A stretch of 64,000 nucleotides of DNA from the NCBI RefSeq assembly GCF_034190915.1, contig NW_026947490.1:67631494-67695493 (forward strand), written 5' to 3'. Below, one piece after another: positions 45,641 to 57,794 of this stretch. The notes below the pieces were generated by a model. That model worked only from the letters and a program-made list of their open reading frames with translations. It was not told the origin of the DNA and did no database searches. The DNA is from Cavia porcellus. Taxonomy: Eukaryota; Chordata; Mammalia; Rodentia; Caviidae. The position numbers were made by a program, and so were the translations under genes. Every line of letters begins with the position of its first letter. Position 1 is the stretch's first letter.

Positions 45641-45827
45641 TTTCAACCTGTATAACCTGGTCTTAAGATGCTTCATCCATTGCTTTAAAAAAAATATGAT
45701 ATAGTTGATGAATGAGCACCATGCTGGATGCTGAGAAAGAAGAATATCATACATTGTAGAAGTGGTCTCCACGTGTAAATCACAGAAATGCTAAGAGGTC
45801 ATCTTACTCCAGAATGATGGCTCTCTC

Positions 45828-45889
45828 TCTCCTTTCCTTTCTCTCTCTCTCTGTCTCTCTGTCTCTCTGTCTCTCACTCTCTGTCTCTC

Positions 45890-45970
<81 letters not shown>
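45828..45970. repeat. Compound microsatellite (CT)n(TCTG)n(TA)n
   Basis: About 100 bp of CT and GTCT repeats followed by about 16 TA dinucleotides. It sits at the 5' edge of an old L1 3' fragment. Confidence 0.95.
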
Positions 45971-45973
<3 letters not shown>

Positions 45974-46310
45974 AGTATCAGTCATAAAGAAGGGTAAATT
46001 TGTGTCATCAAAATGGATGCATCTTGAGACTATGTTAAATGACATAAATATGGCGCTGTTTCTTTTAAGAGACACCCAAGATATAAACAATTTAAAGAGA
46101 AAAGTAAAAGAAGGACCATAGAAAACAGTGTGGTACACTTCGAGGAGACTGAAAGGGGCTGTGACAGTGAGGACTAAGGAACTGGAAGTAAAAATGATTA
46201 AAATGTAGTACGTGTATGAACCAACTTCCAAGATGAGTATAATTATTATGTATCACAAAATAACATATGTATCAATAAAAAGTGACCTAAAATTTAAAAA
46301 CTACAATAAA
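45971..46310 (+). mobile_element. Old L1 ORF2 end and 3'UTR
   Basis: CAGTCATAAAGAAGGGTAAA and ATGGATGCATCTTGAGACTA mark the ORF2 C-terminal region of an old L1 in plus orientation, ending in an A-rich tail near 46,300. It resembles the old family at 15,360-15,790. Confidence 0.65.
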
Positions 46311-48649
46311 AAATGAAAGTAGTCTCCAGATTTTTAAAGTTGGAAAAAAAGTTTTCTTACTCTCAAATTCTAGCATTGGTTTGAAAGTCACCTATTTTAT
46401 TTTATTTGCTTTTTAAAGAAGGTTAGTATTGCATCACCTGAATTTACCATTCTGCCTGGCATATGCTGAGTAGCTGACAAATGTTGGATTTCATTGTTAT
46501 TACTTTTATTCTCTTTTTACTGTGGCAAAACTCCATAATCATCTTCCATGTCCTGTACTGTTTTTATTCCCATTTTTCCAATTAATAATGTCAACAGGCA
46601 AGTAGCACAAGTGTGTATTACATTTAAATATAAATTAGTAAAATCATTGTATTAACATACTAAGGACATATCAGTTAGTATAAATTCAAGTTCCCGAAAC
46701 TTCAGTGTTACAGCCGAGGGGCTGCTGCTCTTATCCACGGCACCATTTTGCATTCACAGTGACAGTGCATAGGGATCAGCTGTTGTCATTTCCTGCAGTC
46801 TGCTTGGCCCTGTTACATAGAAGTTATACAAAGTAGGAGGCCTTCTGGAGACAGCTTGCCTCAGGCTCATCCTGGCTAATTTCTTTGAGCAATTCAGCAG
46901 TTCCTGGGAAGGTGTTTGACCTTTCTCTCCTAACAACACTGTGCTTTCTGGAAAGCCAGCCTACACGCTGATTCTAGTGTGCGAGGCCATTGCTGATACC
47001 TTTCCAATGCCTGAAACACGTTTTGAACTTTCCTCCCATGCATGAGCATCTTAGTATTCAGGAATGAGATCTACCTGTGATCCACAAATCAAAGTCCAAT
47101 CATGGAAAACATTTTTTCAGGGCATGGAGTTTCCTGGCTGGAAGAGCAGTGAGCCTGATTGGCAAGGGAAGCTTCCTATCCTTCAAAAATGTCCTAAAGG
47201 TGAAACAGGAGGTTTTGTGTGGATGCTTCAGAAAGCCGAAAGAAAGGACCACTTGCAGTGCAAGTGAGTCTGGCAAGGATTCTTTCATATATGAAGAAAG
47301 TGAGATAATTTTTATGTGATCATAACCATGAGATAATACCAACTGCCCTTTAGCACAATTATTTTTCATGTCTGAGAATTTTTTTCAAGATTATGAATTG
47401 TTGAATGGGGTTTGGTTTCTACCTTCTTTCAAATAGGGACTCATAGAGTAAAAGTGGGTTCACTGCATTAAATAAGAATAAAGAAAAAGAATCCATAGGA
47501 TGTGTAATATTTACAGTTTGCATTTCCTGTATCTTGGCACCAATGTGGTGGAAGTAATGAATAATGAATTCTAATGAATTCTTATTCTAATGAATAAGGT
47601 GGAATAACCAGTAGTTTTGTCCACATGTAAGTAACAGAGTAAACTTCAATCTCAAAGACACATACGAGAAAACTTATTAGGCTTCCGTCATATGAACTCA
47701 TCAGATTAATTTTGTTACTTGTGAAAGGGAAAAAGCCTATGTGACTGTGATTGTGTATGAACCTGCCAACAAGAAGCACTAAGTACTTTGGACAGGGTCT
47801 CCACACTTCTGGATCAGGCTGTGTTTTCCTTGGCACATGATTTATAGTTCATTTGTGAGGCTTGATGAGGAAAACCAAATAAAGTGGGTCTTCTTGATTA
47901 TTTCTAAATGGAATTTTAAATTGCTAAAAAATACCTATAAAATGGACATTAGCTAAACCACAACCACATTTTCTGTGATGTGGACTTTGAAGTGACTTGA
48001 AATTGTGAAACCCTGCTGTGTGCATTTTATAGCTCTGAGAAGTCATCCTCTGCTGAATTTGGGGCACAGCCTGGAAATGAGGGAGCAGCCTCTTCTTTGG
48101 CCTTCCTATCGTTTCTTTGTGAACTCTGCCAGGTGCCCAATTCTTCATCAGAATCCCTGTGTGTTCACAACTCTTTGACACACTCTCCTGTAACTCATCT
48201 TTCCTGAATACTGTTCTGTTTGTAATTTAAGTGCTTGATTTTACCTACTGAAACTCCAGTGTTTTAATTGCAAGAATGACCTATAATCGATCAATTCTGT
48301 GCATCTACTGGCATAATAAGTGCTGAGGATATTTCTTTTAACCCTGAAAACAATAAAATGGCAATAGCGTCAAGAACAGAATGGGGAAGTTGGAAGTTGG
48401 GGAGCATAGATTTCTAATCTGGAGTAGGGGAAGTTTCTGTAAACTATTAAAAAAACCTATAGAAATGTGATGATTGGATGTTGATGGTCTTTGACCTTGA
48501 ATAGATTCCTGTGTTGCATATCCAATATGGTTTCTAGAAGTTAAAGAGCAAAGATGCCAGATGAAGGCTTAGGGTATAGTGATGGGACAGAAAAACAGGT
48601 AAACAAGGAACACTTAGGTCAGTGTAACTCTCCATAGAAGGAAAACAGG
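46311..48649. other. Unassigned stretch
   Basis: Unique-looking DNA with no recognised gene or repeat. Frames up to 89 codons occur on both strands around 47,060-47,370 but overlap each other and have no motif. Confidence 0.4.
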
Positions 48650-48740
48650 AGTTCTGGGGACATAGCTCAGTGGCACAGTGCCTGCCTGGCAAGAGATAGT
48701 GAGATTGATCCTTGGTACCAAGAAAAAAATATATATGTAT
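48650..48740 (+). repeat. ID-like SINE
   Basis: Sense tRNA-derived SINE: GGGGACATAGCTCAGTGGCA, CCTGCCTGGCAAGA, then GAGATTGATCCTTGGTACCA and an A-rich tail. Confidence 0.85.
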
Positions 48741-48825
48741 GGAAGCTATTAGGGAATTTGTAGTTAGGCTGAGGTGGAGGTGAGAGTGGATTTCTGTAGT
48801 CAGAGAACACTTTTCTCAGTGTGAT

Positions 48826-48905
48826 TTTGTTTTGGCACCAGGGATCAAACTTATGACCTCATGCTTACCAGGCAGGCACTTATGCCACTGAGCTAAACCC
48901 CCAGC
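48826..48905 (-). repeat. ID-like SINE
   Basis: Antisense ID SINE: GGCACCAGGGATCAAACTTA through CTGAGCTAAACCCCCAGCC, next to the sense copy 90 bp upstream. The pair could form an RNA hairpin if transcribed. Confidence 0.85.
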
Positions 48906-50565
48906 CTCTCAGTGTGACTTTTAAGCTGACAGCTGAAGGAGAAGACAGAGCCAGCCATAGCAAAGTCTGAGAGAAAGACATTGTTGAGTGACAGAACAGT
49001 GAATCATGTGTTTCATCATTGTACCTTTCACATCCCAGATGACCAGGAAGCAAAGTCTGGGATAACCATCACCAGTGGAGCTCACTGTGGTGTCTCATGG
49101 GAGTCCCTGTGAAGAGGCCCAAGTGTCTGCGACAGAGGCAGAAGGATCTGCCCTGCCAGCGGGGAGGCGAATACTGGAGGTGAATCCTCTGCAGAAGCAG
49201 AAGCAGCCTTCCTGCTTCCCTCTACACCACTCGGAACAATCCTTCCCAGGGTGGCGGGTTCTATCTTCAGTAGATCCCCTCAGCGGCACCCAGAACTGTG
49301 CTGATCCAATTCAGATGGACTTCTGACTCAAATTACACACAAGGTCACTATCCCAGCATCCGTTTGCTTTTCCCATTTTAAGATTCTATTAGTGTATGTT
49401 TACAGTGAGGAATGCCTACATCCATCACAGGGAGTTCATACACACACACAACACGTAACGCCAGGAACTGAACTCAGGACCCTGCGCTCCCGGGCCCTCT
49501 TTATTCTTCTTTTATTCCCGTACCCTTTTCTCCTCTCCCCCACCCAAACTCTTGGTCCACTTCTATTTTGCAAAAGTCCCATCTCCTTGTTTTCTATTAT
49601 CTGTCCTCTATTTGCTCTTGTTTACCAGGTTTCTCATATTAGAGAAGCCATGCAACATTTGCTCTTGTGTGTCTGACTCACAGTATGGTTTCAAGGTTTA
49701 TCCATTTTCCTACAAATGGCTCAAATTTATCCTTTGTATGGCAAAACAGTAAAAACCACGGAAATTTCTTGACTGCACAGAGTTTTTGTAAGACAAAAAA
49801 CAAAAATTAAAAGAATCAACCACAAAATGAGTCAGAGAGCAGCAACTCCTCGGCATGATGAAGCCCATGAGGCAATATACTGCTACATACGAAGGGCTCC
49901 AGGACATGTGTGCAGGGCCTGACTGCTTTCCCAAGCAGGGCACTGCAAACACCCTGCTCATGCTGCTTGCAAAGCACCTGAGTTGTTACGTGTTTTTTGG
50001 GTGGGAAGGGTTCCTCATAGGAACTCCTTGCTATTCTCCTGACTTACAATGTCAGCATTCTCAGCGCGCAGTTTAGAAAATCCTGATGTAAAACTAACTG
50101 TGTGACTTCCTCTAAAATGAAAGAGAAAAAAGGATCACTGACTCCATCAACTAGAAGAGTCAACTGAATACCTGGGAACAATAGGTACCTGTGAATATCT
50201 GTGTCCTCATGATGGACACAAAGCATCAGAAGTTAAAATCCCTGCACAATTAAGGCTGTAGATTTTGAAGCTCTCTCCACATATGGAGAAATTAAAAATA
50301 ATAAGCATACATGTTTAAGCAAGGTTTTCACAATTTGAAAGGCTGTGTCATGAGATGGGAGATAAAGGATCTCAGTTCCTGGGACTGCTCAGGTCTGGAG
50401 CACTTTTCATGTATGAAGAAGACCAAGCATGGGACCCACATGCTGATGCTCTGACCAGGTTGCCACAGGGGTACAGGGCCTTCTCACAGTGTTTGTGAAT
50501 ACTTAAAATGACCCGTGTGAGGAGCTTCCACAGGGACTTGAGCCCAGGACGCCTGCCAGTCGTTT
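48906..50565. other. Unassigned stretch
   Basis: No gene recognised. A pyrimidine-rich tract lies around 49,495-49,545. Short frames have no motifs. Confidence 0.4.
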
Positions 50566-50755
50566 TGGTTCTTGGTGGTACTGAGGACGTTACCCACAAG
50601 TGCTCCATCACTGAGTTAGCTCCCCAGCCCTTCACTACTTTTTATTTTGAGACAAGGTCTCACTAACTTGCCCAAAGCAGCCTTGAGCTTGTGATCCTTC
50701 TGTCTCAGCCTCCCAGGAAGCTGCATTACAGGTGAGTACCACTGCTCCTGGCTCA
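50566..50755 (-). repeat. B1-ID dimeric SINE
   Basis: Antisense dimer: the ID-like part (GGTACTGAGGACGTTACCC...TAGCTCCCCAGCCC, 50,566-50,630) is joined to a 7SL-derived part (TTTTGAGACAAGGTCTCACT...GCTCCTGGCTCAGAGG, to 50,755). Such fused SINEs are known from squirrel-, dormouse- and beaver-related rodents. Confidence 0.8.
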
Positions 50756-50919
50756 GAGGTCGGCTTTTATTACTGCTGTCATCAGGCAGGTAAGTAGCAG
50801 CTCACTTCTAATGCAGGCACCACAAACCCAGCCCTGACTGCACTGATTTGATTGCTGTATTTCATTTGTCCTACCGAGATATGTGTACATATATGTGTGC
50901 ACCCACACACACATGATTA

Positions 50920-51055
50920 TTTTTTGAGACAAGGTCTCACAAAGCAGTGTAGTTTGAGCTTGATTCCACATGTAGTCAGAATGGCCTCCAGTTCCTAATC
51001 TACCTGCCTCAGTCTCCTGAAGGCCAAGATTACAGGTGTGTACCACAAGTGGCTC
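50920..51055 (-). repeat. B1-like SINE
   Basis: Antisense 7SL-derived monomer: TTTTTTGAGACAAGGTCTCA, GAATGGCCTCCAGTTCC, then ATTACAGGTGTGTACCACAA. A short (AC/GT)n run precedes it at 50,880-50,915. Confidence 0.85.
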
Positions 51056-51979
51056 TGACAGATTGTCGTTATTAAAGTTCTAACTTAAGTTTTCAACACT
51101 TTTTCAGAGACAGCACACAAATACTGAGATCTACATTCCAGAATTGTGGCAGCCTAGGCTTGCCTACAAGGGTCTGGAAAGAACCTGGACCCTCTGGCCT
51201 GCCACAGCCCCACCATTTCCTAGTGCTCTCCAGTCCTTGTTTGGGGCTCCTGCTTCTTTCTGAGCACTGTGGCTGTCACCTGCATTCTGTGCCTCTCTGG
51301 TTCTCCTGCTGGCCTTCTGTGACCCACAGGCAAACCCCAGGTGGCACCCCTGTTAGCTAATGTGGCTACGGGTCCCCCACACAGCACTGCTTGATAGGCC
51401 CCAGCCCCTCACAGTGCACCTCAGCCTGCAGTTTCCAGGGCCTGCCAAGTGTGAAGGTCTGTGCTGTCCTGGTGCCCCTGCCAGGGCCAGCAGTTGGACA
51501 GGGTCAGGCAGAAGATGATGTCTGACAGTCATCACCTCCTAATCCTTCCTGCACCCTCTGGGAGGGAAACCTGTTTATGGTGGCTTTACATTCTGGGTCT
51601 TAAATGCCCCACAGAGCCCATGAGCTGAAAGCTTGATTGACAAGCCTGGCAGGAGGGAAGCCCTGAGCCCTCTAGGAGGAGCAGCCTAACAGCAGGCAGC
51701 TGGGACTGGGAGGTGTCTTTGAATTTTTGAACGGGACATGAGGACCCTGGCCCCCTCCCTGTTATCTGTTTCCTGGCTTGTAACAAGGGAAACAGTTTAT
51801 TTTGCCACACATGTCAATCACCTACAAAAACCCAGTTTGAGTGTTGAGTACAAGGAAATATCGTCAGGGCTGGATCCTTGTGGGAGGAGCCTCACTCATC
51901 ACCATCCACCAGGACCAGCTGAAAGAGTCTCACTGAGAACTGCCACGCCAGCTCCTTCTAGAAAAGCCCAACCAACACA
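51056..51979. other. Unassigned stretch
   Basis: GC-moderate unique DNA with no recognised gene. The sequence just upstream of the kinase pseudogene may include its decayed 5' part. Confidence 0.35.
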
Positions 51980-52440
51980 AGACTGTCAGTGCCGGGCAGC
52001 ACTGGCCAGGGCGCCTTTGCCAAGATCCTGCAGGAGGAGCATCTGTCCACTGGGACGTCAGGGGCCACTGGTGCTGCAAAGGTGAAGCGGAAGCCGCCTA
52101 CATTACTGCTGAGGTAGAGCTCCCAAAGGATCTACAGCACCCAGTCATCCAACGCTGGAGGTCTTCGAGACTTATAAACTATAAACCTGAGAATGTGGGA
52201 GACCCGAGGCAGCATGTCCGGGCCACCGATGTGCTACAAAGGAGGACACAGAAATTCCTCCTCCAGACTGCAGGCGCCACGCAGCGCTGCCACGGCTGGG
52301 GTTTTGTCCACAGAGACCTGAAAACCAAAAAACGTCTTACTGCACTCCTAAGAAGTAGGAAGATCGCTGACCCTGGGTTGGGGAGGAAGTCTGTCCCGGG
52401 CAGAGTGTGACCCGTGTGGCAGCACAGGAAGGTGCGAGCC
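51980..52440 (+). pseudogene. Processed protein-kinase pseudogene
   Basis: Pieces of a Ser/Thr kinase domain appear in the correct order with no introns. The glycine-rich loop reads GQGAFAKI at 52,004. An ELPKDLQHPVI segment near 52,115 and a VFET segment at 52,161 follow. An alpha-E/catalytic-loop stretch ends CHGWGFVHRDLK (HRD at 52,309-52,317). A KIADPGL stretch replaces KIADFGL at 52,360-52,380. The spacing from HRD to D(P/F)G is exactly 20 residues, as in CAMK-group kinases. The pieces lie in different frames with stops between them, so it is dead. MARK- or TSSK-like ancestry is a guess; the C-lobe after the DFG position was not found. Confidence 0.7.
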
Positions 52441-53199
52441 CTCCAATGACCTGGGCATTGCCTGTTCCAGTCGGCCGGGGTCCCGCCCCTTTCTACAGGA
52501 AGCTCAGGCTTCGATGCAGCAGAGCCGGCTGGCGGGTTCTCCTGCGCACCCCTCCTCTCACCCACAGAACAGCATCTGGAAGCTTCTCCGCACAACCACG
52601 CAAGGCAGCCGATACTAAACCAAACCAAAACCGGAAGAACCCACGCCTCGGCGCGGACACACCGTCCAATCCTCCTCCCGAGCTGCTCCCGAACAAGTAT
52701 GGGAAGACTGCTATCCTGGGCACCAGGGCTAGGACTGACCCACTAAAACCACAGAAACCCTGAGGCTCGGGAAGTGTGACCACCAGGTGACCACATTTTT
52801 GCTCCGGGAACACCGTCTGCCAGGGCCTTAAGCTGAAAGTTCCAGATGAAGCCTCTGAATGAGGAGCTGGTGCCATCATCCTCCCCAGACCCCGCGCACC
52901 CAGCTGCCGCACAGGAGGGGCCAGCGAGCCCGCCCTGCACTGACCCCTCTCCCCAGGGTGAAGTCACTAGGGCAGTGGGGTGGCAGGGGCTCCCCGTCCT
53001 CACCTCGGTCCGCAGGACACCCTCTCCACACACCACACAGCCTGCCCGCCCAGCCCTGGAGCACCCTGCTCCCCCTGGTCCCCCTCGTCCCCTGCCAAGG
53101 CCCGCACACCTGGAAGGTGATGACCAGGAAGGAGGCTGGAGCCTGCCTGCCGCACCGAGCGGCCCAGCCCGCGGCCTGTTAGAAACCTGGGGTCACCGA
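52441..53199. other. GC-rich unassigned stretch
   Basis: No clear gene. Overlapping frames of 100-155 codons on both strands reflect high GC and are rich in Pro, Arg, Ala and Gly without motifs. It leads into the CpG island. Confidence 0.4.
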
Positions 53200-53760
53200 A
53201 ACATGGTGAAACCAATTAAGCGTGGGAGCAGAAGTCCGGACAATGCGGGGGGCTGGCCCAGCGCTGTGTCCCGCGCGTCGGCTCCAGGATGCCGCGTTCC
53301 ACCGCTCGTCTAACTTTAGGGAGCGCAGGGAGGACCCCGGTCACAGGACCGGTTTCGGGGCGCAGGAGGAGGGGCAGGAGACCAGCTGCAGGGCGGGCGG
53401 CACCCCGGCTGTGCGCAGTTGTTGGTCCCGCTCTCCCTGCGCGTCCAGGGCGGAGCCCGCAAGCGGACGCGGAGCCGTGGAGGGCGGGTCTCCCCGGGAA
53501 CGCGGGTCCGGCCGGGATGGTCACCTCGGTCCGCGTGGAGGGGACGAACCCGGAGTCCCCGGAGTCCCCAGACCCCGGGCCGCGTCCCACGCCGCAGCCG
53601 AGGGGGAGGAGCCGGAGCTCAGAGGACGGACAGATGGACGGACAGACAGACGGACCCTCCGGCGCACGGCGGCGAATGCGCGCACACGCAGTGGGCGAGG
53701 TACCTCAATCAGAGACCCGGTCAGTGTCCGGGTGCAGAATGTGGAGAGGCGGCCTCGCCC
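53200..53760. promoter_or_regulatory. CpG island, candidate promoter
   Basis: Very CpG-dense and GC-rich, with several GGGCGG-type boxes (near 53,393 and 53,482). A tandem GGAC/GACA run lies at 53,626-53,662. It could drive a plus-strand gene whose first coding exon is at 59,062, but no spliced first exon is certain. An ATG with good context at 53,518 opens a Pro/Arg-rich frame of about 80 codons that I do not recognise as a protein. Confidence 0.6.
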
Positions 53761-53977
53761 TGTAGATGACTTCTGGAGCGGGGTGTTGGGAGAGTACACC
53801 CGCCCTGAGCTGCGTCAATCGCAGCACAGAAAACAGTGAAGAAGTAGAAGTCAGCCCTCGAGGCTCTCCGGGTGCTTTCGTAATACGATGGTTCTGACTT
53901 CTCAAAAATCATTTTGTGGCAAAAATCTGCTTTCTGTTTCATTCCTCTCCTCAAACCAGTCAAACAACACATCTTTT

Positions 53978-54135
53978 TTCTTCGTTCTTGTGTTTTGAGA
54001 AGGGGTCTGGCTAGGCAGCTCAGACCTGTTTGAACTTGCTGCATAGCTCAGGCTGGCCTCCACCTCCTGGAGATCCTCTTGCCTCAACCTTCTGTGTGTT
54101 GAGATTGCAGATGTGCCCCCCTTGCCTGGCTCAGA
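53978..54135 (-). repeat. B1-like SINE
   Basis: Antisense 7SL-derived SINE: TTTTGAGAAGGGGTCTGGCT, CTCAGGCTGGCCTCCACCTC, GAGATTGCAGATGTG, ending CTTGCCTGGCTC. Confidence 0.85.
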
Positions 54136-54378
54136 GTCCTTTTAATAAGGCATTTATAGTCTTCATACATTCACATTCGTACGCATACATTTCAAAGAGA
54201 ATCAGAACAAAGTGATTTGGTTTAGACTAGCGTTTAGCATAGACTTCAGAATGGGTGCTAGGATTTTCAGAATTTGGGACTAGGTGTGAAAAACAAATAT
54301 CTAAAAATTGTCAATTCAGACTCGACCTGGTTTATTTCCACAACTCTGAATTCACAAGTATTGGTTATAAGCGTAACA

Positions 54379-54871
54379 TGTAATACGTAGGGGGAAGAGA
54401 GAACCAGCAGAGACTACTAGGCTCGTGCAAAGGCAAACGGCAGGAATTTACTTTGCCTGTGTGCAGGCAGAGAGCTCCGTGAGGCTGCCTGCCCTGAGCA
54501 AAGAGCACTGTGTCCCTTTTGCGGGGACAGACAGAAGGCAGGGAAATTAGGCAGGAAGAGCTCAGTGAACGTCTGTGGTTAAAGTTTTCTGGCAGTCTTG
54601 CATTTCAGTGGGCAGAGGCTTTGAACTGTCTGATGTAAATTGTTGGGTGTCTCCACATGTCCCCAGGACCTGCAAATTTGTCCAGGCACTCAGGCGCCCA
54701 CGTTTAGTCAGTCACTTAATAAGACTTCTTTCTATCCTGGGCACTGACAATTTTGCATCCTGCCTGTTTCTAGAGACGTTTGCTCAGCTAAGGCCTGTGT
54801 GATCTTACTGTGCACGGTTGCCGTCTCTGTTTCCTCTTGGCCTTTGCATTGGTCCTGCTGTAGTATTTACA
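54379..54871 (-). mobile_element. Probable ERV LTR, reverse orientation
   Basis: The minus strand begins TGTAAATACTACAGCAGGAC and ends CGTATTACA. It has a U3-like GC-rich part, a GCAAAGTAAATTCCTGCCG segment resembling a poly(A) signal region, and a short pyrimidine-rich U5 (CTGGTTCTCTCTTCCCCC). Neither a TSD nor internal viral sequence was found, so boundaries and class are uncertain. Confidence 0.4.
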
Positions 54872-57295
54872 GACACTTACTTCCAAGGCAAGTGTGGCCA
54901 CAAACCACTATTTCAACATTAAAATCTGAGCATCTTAAGGCTACAAATAAGCCTTTAATAATTGGACCTCTACCTTCCCATCTTTAGTCCTTTCCTATTT
55001 GTGCCCTTTCCCTGGCATTTCCACATTCTGGTGATGTCCGTCTCACCCATGCCTGTGTTTACAGAGAAGAGCAGGTAACCCATGCCATACTTCTCTTCCT
55101 CTCTTGCTATGCTTTTCAAGCTCTCGCTCTTTGCTACCCTCCATCTCTCTGGACTTGCTTTTTAAGTCTCAGCTCCGGCATTCCCTCTGGAAAAGCCATT
55201 CCTGACACCCTTGATAGGCACTCTTAAAACCCCAGTGCCTGGCACTGATAGCAAATCAGTGATTTTTTAACAAAACAAAGACTACTCGTGCAAAGGTAAT
55301 TTTAAAGATTGACTCTTTTAGTCCTGGAGAAAAAGCGTGTATAAGAGTACTTTACAGATGCAGGAGTGAAGTCAAGGCACTAAGGTAGTTCTAAGGAGAG
55401 AGACTGCTGTTTAAGGAAATAAAGTCCTAATCAAGGAAGACTTCATACAGCTAAGTTGTCTTAAACAAACAAACAAAAAAGAAATTTGTTAGGATAGTGA
55501 AAACATTTCAGATATAAAAATGGGAGTGTCCACAGACAAAGGTAGGAAAAGTAACCATAATTTTGAGAATGACTAAAGACAGTGTGCTTAGCTGTGTCTC
55601 TTCTCTGCCTCCTGCTGGATAGGCTTCAAGTGCCAGCTCCTGTTGCATCCTGGAATTCTCTCTGCTTGGATGGTAAATGCCTGTAACAGCTCTCCTCTCA
55701 GATGGTCTAGTCAAGCCCAGTGAGAAGCAGTGAGCCTTCTCCCTGCAGCCCAGGAATCTCTCCCGGGCACACCTGTGGACCAGGCCCCAGAACAGAAGAA
55801 TGTGGTGGGCTCCTGCCTTGGACCTGAGCCGGGTGATCCACTGCTGAAGGGACATTAGAGCCACCATGTGTGGAGGACCACCTAGATGATTCTCCTTGAA
55901 TACAGAGCAATTATTAATGGGTTATGAAAACTTGTCTAAACCTGGCCCTGTCTCCATGTACTGATATGTACAGAGCTGGCTGGGCCATTTCTTTACCCCT
56001 TCAGTTGGCTCTAAGCTATGTAAATAGGGCTGGCTGAGGTGCTGATGCATAATCTTTGAAGCTGGGTGCAGTCCACAGTCACTGTTTCCCTGCCGTGGGA
56101 CTCCCATGGCTGAGCTGGTGAAGGATGAAGAGCTGCCACTCCACACTGTCAGCTGGGATTAAGCCTTGAGATAAGAGACTATGACTTCCTGGGACACAGA
56201 AGTTTACACATCGAACTGAAGCACAGACTTCAAAACATTAGATGCTACCTCAGCTGTGTTATGCAGATTACGCTTCCTGTGTGTCCTCCCCTCTGTGTGC
56301 TGCACAGGTGATCTCAGGCCACTGTCTAGCCCAGCTCACAGTGCTCATTTACTTTCCACCTTTTTCATGTCACTCAGCCTCAAACCACTCCTTCTTCACA
56401 AGTTAATAAAATCCAGGTTGAGCCCTGGATCGTGACCTTTGTTCCAGTGAACCTTCATCCTGGCTGGACTCAGGACCCCCTGGTTCCCCATCACTATAAA
56501 TATGTCTTAGTGTCTTTATTCTCCCCGTGGGTTGCACTGGAAGTGGTAGGTTGGAATTCCAATAACTGTACCACAGGATTACAAATATTAACTTTCCAGA
56601 CCTCGTCATGGTCCAGGGAGGGCTCCCTGTTACTATGAACCCAGTGGGGCTGATGTGAGGGTGGCTGTGGTTAATAGATTGCACTCCAGAAAACCTTAAT
56701 GTGGTCCCAAGCTTAGCAATAAGGAGTACTATAAATAAATAAATGCTTAAAATAAAATGATGACAACAAACTAGAAGGTAGACTTTTAAAGATGGGAAAG
56801 GGAATCAGGGAGAGAAGGGAGGAAAAGGAAAGGAAGATAAGGGGATTGAAAAAATAAGTATTTTATATTAGTAATGGGCACTAAAAGAGAGCCAGATTTA
56901 AAGGGCCTCTCTAGATTTCAGATAATATTATCTCTTTGAATAAGTATTTTGAAAAAAACTTTGGAAAGTAACAATAATCTACAATACTCTATTTCAAGGT
57001 CATCAGATTAACAATCTTAATCCATGTGCAACCTTGATTTCCCTGCACAAAGTTTCCAGGATAAAGATATAAGCAACTTCAGGGGATAATCATTCTGCAT
57101 ATCACACCTTTGTGGACTTTGTATTTCCATTTAAGTATTTCCACTTTAAGTTTATTTTAATATTTGCTGAATAATCATTTGAGCCCTTGTTATGGAAATA
57201 TAAATAAGAAAGGATCGCCACACTTAATAAGAGTGGATAATTTAGTTAAGTCTTTTGTATAAAATGGCAGAGTTTGTGGCATTCAATGTATTGCA
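54872..57295. other. Mostly unassigned; dispersed repeat at 55,949-56,039
   Basis: No gene recognised. The segment 55,949-56,039 is the inverted relative of 19,057-19,155. A 26-bp segment (TTATTAATGGGTTATGAAAA and onward, from 55,913) nearly repeats at 57,666. Purine-rich tracts lie around 56,800-56,850. Confidence 0.4.
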
Positions 57296-57680
57296 TTGTT
57301 AGGGATGAAAACCAATGTTACGCAAAATAAGTCAGACACACGAGCTCAAACACCACGTGGTTTCTTATGTGAGACTATATGGACCGAGAGGGAGAGAGCA
57401 AAACAGGACAGAGAGAGACAGAAAGTAGGGGAGGCTCAGATCCTTCCCCAAGTTACATACTCCATCGTTTTAGGCATATTTCAATATGTGCTCTTTTGCT
57501 TTACTTATACTGTTATACTAATAGTTTACTAATACTTAGTTCATTGAAAAGAAAGTTGTGTTATTATGTTAGTTTCTTGTAAGTAAAAATCTTTTTGGTT
57601 TATGACTTGTACTGAGTAAATACTTTGAAGATAATGATGCACAGTATAATAACCATTGTTATTCTCTTATTAATGGGTGA
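57296..57680 (+). mobile_element. Old L1 3' end
   Basis: AAAATAAGTCAGACACACGA near 57,325 resembles the L1 ORF2 end (GTGAAATAAACCAATCTCGC at 12,220). TGAGTAAATACTTTGAAGAT near 57,613 is the recurring 3'UTR motif. An ID SINE follows immediately. Confidence 0.5.
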
Positions 57681-57691
57681 TGAAAACTTGT

Positions 57692-57794
57692 CTTTTGTAT
57701 TGTGGTTTTTGTTTTGTTTTTGTACCAGGGATCGAACTCACAAGCTCACACTTGCCAGACAGGTGCTTAGGCCACTGAGGTCAATGCCCAGCCC
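57692..57794 (-). repeat. ID-like SINE with 11-bp TSD
   Basis: Antisense ID SINE: TTTTGTACCAGGGATCGAACTC without break into CACAAGCTCACACTTGCC and ending CCCAGCCC. TGAAAACTTGT is repeated at 57,681-57,691 and 57,795-57,805. A poly(A) run of about 17 follows at 57,832-57,847. Confidence 0.85.

Noticed and set aside
45828..45970. A CRISPR-like or satellite array
   Set aside because: It is a simple dinucleotide and tetranucleotide microsatellite without spacers.
53222..53839. A 205-codon plus-strand frame in the CpG island
   Set aside because: Three overlapping frames are equally open here. Composition is Arg/Gly/Pro-rich, as expected from CpG-rich DNA, and no known domain is visible.
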